Shown piece by piece: positions 7,590 to 15,447 of a stretch of 32,521 nucleotides of DNA. The position numbers and the translations under genes are program-made. How positions within the stretch are numbered: position 1 is the stretch's first letter; each line of letters opens with the position of its first letter. The stretch covers positions 1 through 32,521 of the forward strand of contig JAFEGE010000116.1 in the NCBI GenBank assembly GCA_018240105.1, given 5' to 3'. The stretch comes from Verrucomicrobiota bacterium (GTDB lineage Bacteria > Chlamydiota > Chlamydiia > Chlamydiales > 2-12-FULL-49-11). The notes beneath the pieces are model-generated. The model was not told the DNA's origin. It did no database searches and was given only the letters and a program-made list of their open reading frames with translations.

Positions 7590-9343
7590 TAATACGAAAG
7601 GATGACGCTAAAGTAGAACTGCACAAAGCCTGTGTGCGGTGACCCCCACGGCGCATCAATGAGCGGAAACGCCATATCAAAGCGCGCTCTCATCCATGTG
7701 CCAAAGTCATAACGAAGACCTGGACCTACCCCAGCAAGAAAGTAGTTGCTAGGTTGGCCTGGAGAGGTTTTGACAAGAGCTCCATAGGCTGCATCTAAAA
7801 ATACTAGAGCTGAAAAGGCATCACAGCCAAGGCCACAGAGTCTTGTGTTCTTTTGGGTATTGAATACCGACCATTTTGGTGATCGTAGCTCAAGATTGAT
7901 TAGAATACCATCATCTACGTTAACAGCTCTATCCACATAACCGCGTACGCTATTAAAGCCCCCAAGACCTAACTGCTCGAGCGGTATAAGCGCGCCAGAG
8001 GCTACTTGCGCTGTTACGATAGTACTAAACATGCTGCCCCATCGGCTATAAGGGTATGTCCATGTGTAGTCGCCTGTAGCACGAAGATAACAATACATAT
8101 TCTGCGCACCTGGACGAAGAGAGTCGTAACTTGTCTGCGACATACCGTCGCCTACATGCCAAGGCTGGAAGTAGAAGTCTACCTTCGCTGCAAAACTATG
8201 TTCAGAAGAATTGCTAGACCCTTCATAAGAGAGCACCCCTTGAAAGATTGTAGCCATAGAGGTAGAGGCTGTATCTTCTCCCACAATAAAATCGTTATTG
8301 GTACGCTTCCAGTCAAAGCCAAAACGAGTATCTTGCTTCCAATAATTTGCTTCCGGTAGAGGTATCACATAGCGAGAGCTAAACTGCCAGCTGACGCCAT
8401 GCTGGACGTTAGCTGGTAAATCATCATGTATCCCTTTAATGTAAGAGACGCCCCCATAGGCCAAAAATAGGTGCCTCCATGTAAAGGGCACCGTATAATG
8501 GATCATATGGCCTTGGAATTTTTCAAAGTCGGGCGAGGCGGTATATTGATAGCCGATCACTTGATCAAGGCCCAAGAAATTACCCCAGTTGAAACCGACG
8601 AATAGCCTTGCGTAGTCTGTAAGCTTAAAGCCGGTGTTATCAGCCCCCACATAAACGCGGAAAGGACGCTCATCACGGACAACGATCTCTACATCGGTAG
8701 AGCCAAATTTCTCACCTGGCTTGTAGACAACACATACCTTACGCCAAGGGCTACGATTTAACCAAGAGACATCCTCTTCAATTTGTTTTGCAGAGATCGC
8801 TTGGTCTGGTCTTAGATTGATAGCGTTCATGTACAGGTCTTCAGAAAACCAGCAGTTACCTGTAATATTTACTTTACCAAGGCAAGCTTCGATAACGTTT
8901 ACAACAATAACGCCATCTTTAATCTCTTGCTCTGGGATATAGACGTGAACTAAGGATTCACCCCTCTTTCTATAATACTCGGCAACGCGACACTTGATCT
9001 GCTTTAACCCCTGCTCTGTTAAAGGCTTTCCGACAGCAAAAGTATTCAGCTCTCTCTTCAAACGATCGCGACCGCCGACAGAGATCTTCATCCTATAAAA
9101 GTCGACCCCTTTAACAGATTGTAACACATAAGGAGGCGGCACACCCGGATCACCTGAGATAACAATCCCTTTTAATTCAGGAAGCAAAACTCTTTTTTCT
9201 CTCAGAGTCTCTGTATATTTAGAGGGTGGGGAAGCTTTAGCAAAAAGTTCTTTATGTTGTGTCTTAGGGACATAATAAGTTACGTCCTCCTTTGCATAAA
9301 GAGCGCCACACAAAACACTACAGGTAAGTAAAACGTTACGCAT
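7589..9343 (-). CDS. Two-partner secretion outer-membrane transporter (TpsB, ShlB/FhaC/HecB family)
   Basis: A 584-residue protein of typical TpsB length. A signal peptide (about 1-17, ending ALYA) is followed by a proline-rich stretch, a first POTRA-like domain (about 55-155, starting LKGIVISGDPGVPP), a second (about 155-225, GKVNITGNCWFSE) and a 16-strand-type barrel. The barrel has the L6-loop VRGY signature (in GGFNSVRGYVDR) and ends in an aromatic residue (Tyr) as expected for BAM recognition. TpsB proteins export a large beta-helical TpsA partner across the outer membrane. No TpsA gene is adjacent. An AGGGAG ribosome site precedes the ATG. It is transcribed away from the putative porin at 9437. 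Confidence 0.88.
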   Translation of the reverse strand: MRNVLLTCSVLCGALYAKEDVTYYVPKTQHKELFAKASPPSKYTETLREKRVLLPELKGIVISGDPGVPPPYVLQSVKGVDFYRMKISVGGRDRLKRELNTFAVGKPLTEQGLKQIKCRVAEYYRKRGESLVHVYIPEQEIKDGVIVVNVIEACLGKVNITGNCWFSEDLYMNAINLRPDQAISAKQIEEDVSWLNRSPWRKVCVVYKPGEKFGSTDVEIVVRDERPFRVYVGADNTGFKLTDYARLFVGFNWGNFLGLDQVIGYQYTASPDFEKFQGHMIHYTVPFTWRHLFLAYGGVSYIKGIHDDLPANVQHGVSWQFSSRYVIPLPEANYWKQDTRFGFDWKRTNNDFIVGEDTASTSMATIFQGVLSYEGSSNSSEHSFAAKVDFYFQPWHVGDGMSQTSYDSLRPGAQNMYCYLRATGDYTWTYPYSRWGSMFSTIVTAQVASGALIPLEQLGLGGFNSVRGYVDRAVNVDDGILINLELRSPKWSVFNTQKNTRLCGLGCDAFSALVFLDAAYGALVKTSPGQPSNYFLAGVGPGLRYDFGTWMRARFDMAFPLIDAPWGSPHTGFVQFYFSVILSY

Positions 9344-9436
9344 ATCTCCCTAATACCAAAAAAAGAATAAAGGATGTATAGTTTTTTTATATAGCAATTC
9401 TACTTGGAGCTTTTAAGAGAGCAAAATCCCTAACCT

Positions 9437-10663
9437 ATGGAGATTAAGTTAAGACCTCTTAGATTTTTTATTCTCTCTCTTTTGCCAATTTTGGCAACAG
9501 CAGCCCCTAATTTTGACAATATTATTAAGTCAGATATGAAACAATTGGAAGAACTCCGAGAGTGGATTGAAGCTAAAAATCATGTAACTGTTAGTAAAAG
9601 AGGGGGCAGCCTCTCTGTAAGTGGCGATGTTCGCGCTAAATATATCACAGCAAATGAAATACGCGATGGCTACCGCAATATCGGAAGAGAGTCTTACCAC
9701 CCTCTTGTTGGCGATAACAAATTTGGCGTCGCCTTTAACCTTCTCTTTGATTACCGAACTGATGCGACATGGGCTGTCTCCAAACTTAAGTTTGATAACA
9801 CGGCTGGTATCTTTGGTGGCTCAGAAAATCGCATCCAATTAGAGAGAGCCTTTTTAGGCTTTCGTTTAATCGATGCCGAAAAATTTGTGATCGACCTAGA
9901 GCCCGGCCGCAGAAAATTAGATTACGCCTTTGACTCTCGCGTCCAGTTTGACTCTTATATGGATGGCCTTATGGTCTCCTATACCCAATCTTCTAATAAC
10001 TTTGGTGATTTCTATATACATGGTGGTCCTTTCGTCGTCTTTAACGTTGTCCCCCAATTTGCGTACGTTGGAGAAATAGGTGTTTTAAACGCTTTTAATA
10101 CAGGGCTTTACGGAAAATACTCTCTAATCGACTGGGACACAAAAGATTATGAAAATCCCATGTTAAACATTGCTTTCGAATTCGTTGTCCATCAACTCCT
10201 TCTTGGCTACAAATTTATCCCGCCGTGGATTAATCGCATGACGATTCCTTACGGCGCCTTCCTTATTAACTCGGCGGCTCGCCATCATGATTATCTACAT
10301 GGCCATCTTGCCAATATTGCTTGGTATTTAGGCTTTAGTATGGGTGAGGCTAAAAAGAAAGGAGACTGGGCTCTCGATACAAACTTTCAATATGTACAGC
10401 CACAATCGATCCCCCAATTTGACTTTCGTGGCATAGGTAATGGTGGGACAGATAACATCGGTCTCGACGTCTTAAACCCTGGCCAGAATCGCCTTATATC
10501 GCTTGGCCGAACAAACTTCTTTGGCTGGCAAATCGAATTTCTCTACCTTCCAACCAATAACATTACCGTATCGCAATCCTTTAAAATTTCGAGATCGCTC
10601 CACTTCTTACCAACCGATTACTACTATCGCCAGTATCGCATTGAGTTTATCTACGCGTGGTAG
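9437..10663 (+). CDS. Putative outer-membrane beta-barrel protein (porin-like)
   Basis: A 408-residue protein with a basic start and hydrophobic core (about 6-22, ending LPILATAA) that reads as a Sec signal peptide. A short charged helix follows (about 31-50, MKQLEELREWIEAKN), then a long run of alternating polar and aromatic strands typical of outer-membrane barrels, such as GDVRAKYITANEIRDGYRNI, FGVAFNLLFDYRTD and RQYRIEFIYAW. The final residue is Trp, matching the aromatic C-terminal signature. I cannot place it in a named porin family; an OprB-like or chlamydial porin role is a guess. The start has no good Shine-Dalgarno. Its 3' end overlaps the convergent gene at 10647 by 17 bases. Confidence 0.65.
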   Translation: MEIKLRPLRFFILSLLPILATAAPNFDNIIKSDMKQLEELREWIEAKNHVTVSKRGGSLSVSGDVRAKYITANEIRDGYRNIGRESYHPLVGDNKFGVAFNLLFDYRTDATWAVSKLKFDNTAGIFGGSENRIQLERAFLGFRLIDAEKFVIDLEPGRRKLDYAFDSRVQFDSYMDGLMVSYTQSSNNFGDFYIHGGPFVVFNVVPQFAYVGEIGVLNAFNTGLYGKYSLIDWDTKDYENPMLNIAFEFVVHQLLLGYKFIPPWINRMTIPYGAFLINSAARHHDYLHGHLANIAWYLGFSMGEAKKKGDWALDTNFQYVQPQSIPQFDFRGIGNGGTDNIGLDVLNPGQNRLISLGRTNFFGWQIEFLYLPTNNITVSQSFKISRSLHFLPTDYYYRQYRIEFIYAW

Positions 10664-11336
10664 ATCGAAATTTCATAAAATTCTGACTCGTCTTTTCACC
10701 AAGAATCGCTAATGTTTCCCATGAGGCGCGTAGACGCGCTGCCTCCTCTTCCTCTAATAGATCTAAAGAGACCCTCTCATCTTTATAGGCAATTCTCTCT
10801 GCAAGAGCAAATAAAAGAGCCTCTCTTACCCTCTCCCCTTCCTCAGGCAAAAGAACTTCTCTCTCTACAAGCTCTCGTATCTCTTCAAATGGGGTCGTAA
10901 AGGAGATATCATGGAAAAAGGAGAGGTAGTTCACACAATCGACAACAAGGCGAAATAGCTCTTTTTTAAAATCAACAAAGAGCCCCTCTTGACTACCCCA
11001 TGACTTATATAAACAAGAGGCTTCGTAAATCCTATGGAGGGTCTTTCGTATTTCACCTACAAAAGCTCTATCTTTAGCTATTGTAATTTTAGAGCGAGCA
11101 GCCGTAAATTCCTCGTAAAGAGAGGCGTTTCCATAGATGTATTTGGTAAAGTAGAGAATATAACAAAAAGATAAGGCTTTTGCCTCGAGTAATTTTATAA
11201 GATCGCTTCCAGAGGTGGAGAGGTGAGAAGAGCCACTATGGAAACGAGACGCTGCAACCTCTGCATAGATGTCTATCCTTTTACTAGTTATCAAAAAACC
11301 GATAGTAGTAGAAAAAAAAGACTTGTCAATAGGCAA
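10647..11336 (-). CDS. Hypothetical protein downstream of uvrD
   Basis: A 229-residue open frame I do not recognise. It looks mainly helical, with a hydrophobic patch (about 53-68, ALSFCYILYFTKYIYG) and an acidic C-terminal third (EIRELVEREVLLPEEGERVREALLF split over 156-180, then DLLEEEEAARLR). The only possible starts are non-ATG: TTG at 11336 lies 6 bases after the uvrD stop with GAGAAGA directly upstream, so it is probably cotranscribed with uvrD. The 3' end overlaps the convergent porin-like gene by 17 bases. The long frame with protein-like composition makes it likely real, but the start is uncertain. Confidence 0.6.
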   Translation of the reverse strand: MPIDKSFFSTTIGFLITSKRIDIYAEVAASRFHSGSSHLSTSGSDLIKLLEAKALSFCYILYFTKYIYGNASLYEEFTAARSKITIAKDRAFVGEIRKTLHRIYEASCLYKSWGSQEGLFVDFKKELFRLVVDCVNYLSFFHDISFTTPFEEIRELVEREVLLPEEGERVREALLFALAERIAYKDERVSLDLLEEEEAARLRASWETLAILGEKTSQNFMKFRSTTRR

Positions 11337-11342
11337 TCTTCT

Positions 11343-13259
11343 CTATCTATAAGAGGAAGCCAAAGGGGCTGGCATCATATTATCAGGTTTTCTTGGAAAG
11401 ATCTCCGTAAGAAAGCGCGATGGCTTCATACTGCGAGGGTGGCCCCATAAGAAGCGCTGTAGACTTGCTGTGAGAAATAATTTCTTCCTTGCGCGCGTCA
11501 TGCCGACGTAGCAAAGTCTTCTCTCCTCTTCAATCCCTTCTGGACTATCCTGTGCATTGATATGAGGGAAAAGCTCCTCTTCCATGCCGACAAGAAAGCA
11601 GACATTAAACTCGAGACCCTTACTGTTATGGACCGTCATAAGACGAATCCCTCTCTCTTTACCATTGGGATCGTCTGCTGAGCCTTTTAAGGAGAGCTCT
11701 TCTAAAAAGAGGCGTAAGTCAGAGGAGTTATTCTCTTTTTGCCAAGAGTAGGCTTTGGCAACAAGTTCCTCCATGTTCTCCTTACGATCTTCATAACTCT
11801 CTTTGTCTTCTTTAAGGAAGTCTTCATAACGGCTATCTATAATAAGACGCTTCATGATCTGATCGATAGGATCCTTGTTCTCTGCCATCCTCTCTATCTC
11901 ATCAAAGATGTTAAGGTAGACCGTAAGCTCTGCTCTTTGCTTTGCTGAAAGCTTCATCCGAGGGTCACCATCAATCAATTTCTCTAAGAGATCTAAAATA
12001 GGAAGGCCATCAGCATCAGCAAACCCTCTAATCTTATCCACGGTTGCAAGGCCAAAGCCCCTCTTCGGGATATTGATCGTACGTAAGAAGGCGATCATAT
12101 CGCTTCTTGCAACGGCAAGGCGTAAAAAGGCAAGTAAATCTTTGATCTCTTTCCTCTGGTAGAAAGAGAGCCCCCCAATGATTAAATAAGGGATTCTGTT
12201 CTTTAAAAGGGCATCCTCTAAGATACGAGACTGGGCGTTTGTGCGATAAAGAATAGCAATCTCTTCCCCGCTATATTTTCTAAGCTCCTCTTGGAGCCTC
12301 TCCATAATGAAATGGGCCTCAAAGTGGTCTTTTGCAAAGATCTCACAGCGCACTCTTTCACCTTCACCAAGGCTACTCCAGAGGTCCTTCTCATAGACGC
12401 GATCGTTGCAAGAGATAAGCTTGTTAGCTGCCATCAAGATTTGGTTTGTACTGCGATAATTCTCCTCCAGCTTTACTACCAGAGCGCCTGGAAAATCTCT
12501 TTCGAAATTCAAAAGGTTATAGCGATTAGCGCCTCGCCAGGAGTAGATAGATTGGTCTGGGTCGCCAACCACACAGATGTTCCTATATTTACCAGAGAGT
12601 AGTTTGCAAATATTATACTGGGCGTGGTTCGTATCTTGGTACTCATCCACTAATATATGGGTCCAACGCTCCTGATAAGCATCCCCGATCGGCGCGTTTA
12701 AAAGCTGCACCGTCAAAAAGAGAAGGTCGTCAAAATCGAGGGCGTTATACTCTTTAAGTCTTCTTTGGTAAGAGGTATAGACTTCAGAGATAGAGGGATC
12801 TTTAATCATCTCAGGAAAGAGTAGCTGGTTTTTTGCCTCAGAGATTTTTTGCTTTGCACTTTTGAGCATCTCTTTACTCTCTGGAAGGCCAAGAGACTTT
12901 AAACACTCTTTTATAAGATTTTCGCTATCCTTCTCATCATAAATGACAAAAGAGTTTTGATAGCCGATTTCATGGATCGCCTCACGCAGAATACGGGCGC
13001 CTAAGGCATGGAAGGTCGTCGTAAGCACATCTTTTTGGACAAGCTTATGGACCCGCTCCTTCATCTCTTGCGCTGCTTTATTAGTAAAGGTCACCGCTAA
13101 AATTTCAGAGGGGGCAACACCTTTAGCAATTAGCTGTCCAATACGATGGGTAACAACCCCCGTTTTACCACAGCCAGCACCAGCCAATACCAAAAGAGGG
13201 CCATCTTTATGGGTGACCGCTTTCTTTTGGGCCTCGTTTAAAAAATCCATATCTTGCAT
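11343..13259 (-). CDS. uvrD: UvrD/PcrA-type 3'-5' DNA helicase (superfamily 1A)
   Basis: A 638-residue SF1A helicase that unwinds DNA in nucleotide-excision and mismatch repair and clears replication obstacles. Motifs in order: Q motif LNEAQKKAV; Walker A AGAGCGKT (26-33); Ia VTFTNKAAQEM; II VDEYQDTN; III VVGDPDQSIYSWRGA; IV LEENYRST; V LMTVHNSKGLEF; VI RRLCYVGMTRARKKLFL. The Walker A has Cys where Ser is usual, a minor variant. It is shorter than E. coli UvrD (720) at the C-terminal end, as I recall for chlamydial UvrD. The start could be Met1 or Met4. It is divergent from namZ with only 33 bases between them, and is followed by the unknown gene at 10647. Confidence 0.95.
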   Translation of the reverse strand: MQDMDFLNEAQKKAVTHKDGPLLVLAGAGCGKTGVVTHRIGQLIAKGVAPSEILAVTFTNKAAQEMKERVHKLVQKDVLTTTFHALGARILREAIHEIGYQNSFVIYDEKDSENLIKECLKSLGLPESKEMLKSAKQKISEAKNQLLFPEMIKDPSISEVYTSYQRRLKEYNALDFDDLLFLTVQLLNAPIGDAYQERWTHILVDEYQDTNHAQYNICKLLSGKYRNICVVGDPDQSIYSWRGANRYNLLNFERDFPGALVVKLEENYRSTNQILMAANKLISCNDRVYEKDLWSSLGEGERVRCEIFAKDHFEAHFIMERLQEELRKYSGEEIAILYRTNAQSRILEDALLKNRIPYLIIGGLSFYQRKEIKDLLAFLRLAVARSDMIAFLRTINIPKRGFGLATVDKIRGFADADGLPILDLLEKLIDGDPRMKLSAKQRAELTVYLNIFDEIERMAENKDPIDQIMKRLIIDSRYEDFLKEDKESYEDRKENMEELVAKAYSWQKENNSSDLRLFLEELSLKGSADDPNGKERGIRLMTVHNSKGLEFNVCFLVGMEEELFPHINAQDSPEGIEEERRLCYVGMTRARKKLFLTASLQRFLWGHPRSMKPSRFLTEIFPRKPDNMMPAPLASSYR

Positions 13260-13292
13260 AATCAGCTAAAAGGATACGAAAGAAGGTAGAGA

Positions 13293-14519
13293 ATGCGCAA
13301 GTGGTTTTTATTCCTATTCATGCCATACCTACTCTTTTCACAAGAAGTGAAGGTAGAGCTCGGCATAGATCGCTTCTTTAAAGAAGATTATAGTAAGCTT
13401 CTCTTTGGCAAGCGCGTTGGCCTTCTCACAAACCCCTCCGGTGTCACCTCCTCTCTCCAACCGACCCTACAGCTCTTCTTTGAAAAGGAGAAGGGGTTTC
13501 AGATCACAGCTCTTTTTGCTCCAGAGCACGGTATCGATGGTAAAAGCTATGCCGGCGAAGAGGTAGAAAACCGCTTCTACAAAGACAAGATCCCCCTCTA
13601 CAGCCTCCACGGTAAAACCCGCCGCCCGACAAAAGAGATGCTACAAAAAGTCGATGTCATCGTCTTTGATATCCAAGATATAGGGGTGCGCTCTTATACC
13701 TTTGCCTCTACCCTCTTTTACGTAATGGAAGAGGCTGCAAAAGCAAAAATCTCCGTCATCGTTCTCGATCGACCCAATCCTCTCGGCGGCCTCCTTGTCG
13801 ATGGCCCTATGCTACAAGAAAAGTTCCGCTCCTTTGTCGGCTACATCAATGTCCCCTACTGCCATGGCATGACAATCGGTGAACTTGCCACCTTCTTTAA
13901 CGAAGAGTATCGCATTGGCTGTGATCTCCAAGTAGTTCCTATGCGCGGCTGGACCCGTGAGATGGCCTTTTCCGAAACAGGACTCCTCTGGATTCCAACA
14001 AGTCCACAAATTCCCGAAGAAGACACCCCCCTCTTCTACGCTACCACAGGACTTCTCGGCGAACTAGATGTTGTAAATATTGGTGTCGGCTACACCCTTC
14101 CCTTTAAAGTCGTTGGTGCTCCTTGGATCGATGCCGACCGTTTTGCTAAAACATTAAATGAGCAAAAAATCGACGGCGTCTCCTTCACCCCCATCCACTA
14201 CCGCCCCTTCTTCGGCTCACTCCGCGCTATCGACTGCCACGGCGTCCAAATTCACATCACAAACCAAGCAACCTACCGCCCCCTCAAAGTCCAAGCCTTT
14301 CTCCTCGGCATCCTCAAATCTCTCTACCCCGAGCGCGTTGAAAAGCTCCTCCACCAAGTCAAAGAAGAAAAGCGCTCCCTCTTCTACAAAGTCTGCGGCA
14401 ACGACCAAATGTTTAAACTTCTCCTCCAAGAGAAGTTCATCTCCTGGAAGCTCTGCAACTTCCAGAAAGATGAACGCGATGCCTTCCAGAAAAAGCGCGC
14501 CAAATACCTTCTGTATTAA
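13293..14519 (+). CDS. namZ: Exo-beta-N-acetylmuramidase NamZ-like protein (DUF1343, GH171)
   Basis: A 408-residue protein with a signal peptide (about 1-16, WFLFLFMPYLLFS) and the DUF1343 signature: RVGLLTNPSG (41-50), LFAPEHGIDG (74-83), PLYSLHGKTRRPTKEML, VFDIQDIGVRSYTF (124-137), LDRPNPLGG, and SFVGYINVPYCHGMTIGELA. The characterised member, Bacillus subtilis NamZ (YbbC), removes N-acetylmuramic acid from the non-reducing ends of peptidoglycan fragments in cell-wall recycling. A periplasmic MurNAc-releasing enzyme fits a chlamydia-like cell with minimal or septal peptidoglycan. Late in the gene codon use is strongly C-rich, so alternative frames look open. It converges tail-to-tail with the hydrolase at 14527. 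Confidence 0.88.
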   Translation: MRKWFLFLFMPYLLFSQEVKVELGIDRFFKEDYSKLLFGKRVGLLTNPSGVTSSLQPTLQLFFEKEKGFQITALFAPEHGIDGKSYAGEEVENRFYKDKIPLYSLHGKTRRPTKEMLQKVDVIVFDIQDIGVRSYTFASTLFYVMEEAAKAKISVIVLDRPNPLGGLLVDGPMLQEKFRSFVGYINVPYCHGMTIGELATFFNEEYRIGCDLQVVPMRGWTREMAFSETGLLWIPTSPQIPEEDTPLFYATTGLLGELDVVNIGVGYTLPFKVVGAPWIDADRFAKTLNEQKIDGVSFTPIHYRPFFGSLRAIDCHGVQIHITNQATYRPLKVQAFLLGILKSLYPERVEKLLHQVKEEKRSLFYKVCGNDQMFKLLLQEKFISWKLCNFQKDERDAFQKKRAKYLLY

Positions 14520-14526
14520 AAAACTT

Positions 14527-15354
14527 CTAAATTGTTTTTAGCCATTTTCTTACTTTTTCTAAGTAGATTGATGGCTTTAATATCCATAAAGGATTATGTG
14601 TTTCACTTGGCCACTCTTCAGAAGGCTGGACATCTGGAATTTCTATAAAAGTAACCTTTACACCTTTTAATCTAAGTTTTTTAAAAGCCTGTTTTGTACA
14701 TAGATTTGCTAAATCATTTTTTCCTGCTATTAGTAGGACTTTTTTTTCGCCAATTCTCTCCAGTCTTTTATCAATATCTTTAGAATTAGTCACATTTAAA
14801 CAACATCCATCAAAATGGCTATGGGCGATATACGCCCTCCATTTTAAACTAATAGCATCATTGAAATTTCCTAAATAAGAAGTTGCAAAAGCGCCCAAAG
14901 AAAAGCCCGCTATAATAATTTTTTGTTTGTTTATATGAAAACGTATACTCAGATCTTTCAACACAGCCTCCCAACACTCAATCGTTGGATTTATTTTTTC
15001 TGGTAGATAAGACATTAATATTTCACTCCCTTCTGAATTAAGAATTGGGAGAGAGACCCATATATAATCAACGCCTCCAGTAATGCCATACCCTAACCAA
15101 GTTCTATAATCCGACATTGCATGTGCAGGTATTTCACAAATTACAGGCCATGTTTTATATTCTGTAAAATTATATGGAAGAAATACTATATAATAAATTC
15201 CAGGAAAATCTTGCAGATAAACTCTTACTCTTTTTCCAGGCGCTGGACTACCCTCTTCTACAGGAGGAAAGGTACTTAATGGAGAAGTTTCTAAAAAAGA
15301 AGCTTTTGTTTCCTTTGATGGAAAATCTAATCCTATCAAGGGTTCTAAAAACAA
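14527..15354 (-). CDS. Alpha/beta hydrolase (putative esterase), N-terminus probably frameshifted
   Basis: A 275-codon frame with an alpha/beta-hydrolase core: PGIYYIVFLPYNF followed by the central WPVICEIP strand, the nucleophile elbow GFSLG (Ser152), GKND (acid Asp candidate) and ETHNPLW (His candidate). Such proteins are esterases or peptidases; in this cluster a sugar-ester deacylase is plausible but inferred. The annotated start is only a TTG right after an in-frame stop, with no ribosome site. The natural N-terminus appears to lie in another frame from ATG 15439 (see that entry); removing one T from the T8 run at 15353-15360 would join them into a 303-residue, membrane-anchored protein. 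It follows the glycosyltransferase at 15448 in one operon. Confidence 0.75.
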   Translation of the reverse strand: MFLEPLIGLDFPSKETKASFLETSPLSTFPPVEEGSPAPGKRVRVYLQDFPGIYYIVFLPYNFTEYKTWPVICEIPAHAMSDYRTWLGYGITGGVDYIWVSLPILNSEGSEILMSYLPEKINPTIECWEAVLKDLSIRFHINKQKIIIAGFSLGAFATSYLGNFNDAISLKWRAYIAHSHFDGCCLNVTNSKDIDKRLERIGEKKVLLIAGKNDLANLCTKQAFKKLRLKGVKVTFIEIPDVQPSEEWPSETHNPLWILKPSIYLEKVRKWLKTI

Positions 15355-15439
15355 AAAAAATTAGAAAATTTAATATATATGCCTTTGATTTAAAGGTTGT
15401 AGAAATCTTTACCTCAGCATCTTGTGAGTTTGCAATCAT
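15248..15439 (-). other. Out-of-frame signal-anchor segment belonging to the hydrolase
   Basis: From ATG 15439, 9 bases after the glycosyltransferase stop and preceded by CAGAG, a frame encodes MIANSQDAEVKISTTFKSK and then AYILNFLIFF, a hydrophobic segment. It then leaves the hydrolase frame at a run of eight T (minus strand, 15353-15360) and ends at 15248. With seven T it would read LIFLFLEPLIGLDF directly into the hydrolase. Every neighbouring gene has such an N-terminal hydrophobic segment, so this is likely the missing start of that gene. Confidence 0.6.
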
Positions 15440-15447
15440 CTCTGCGG

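Noticed and set aside
8006..8359. Plus-strand 117-codon frame within the TpsB gene
   Set aside because: Antisense to well-defined barrel coding sequence; Cys/Arg-rich translation without family features.
14158..14541. Ser/Thr/Lys-rich open frame overlapping the end of namZ
   Set aside because: It arises from the C-rich third codon positions of namZ in a shifted frame; the namZ frame keeps family homology to its stop.
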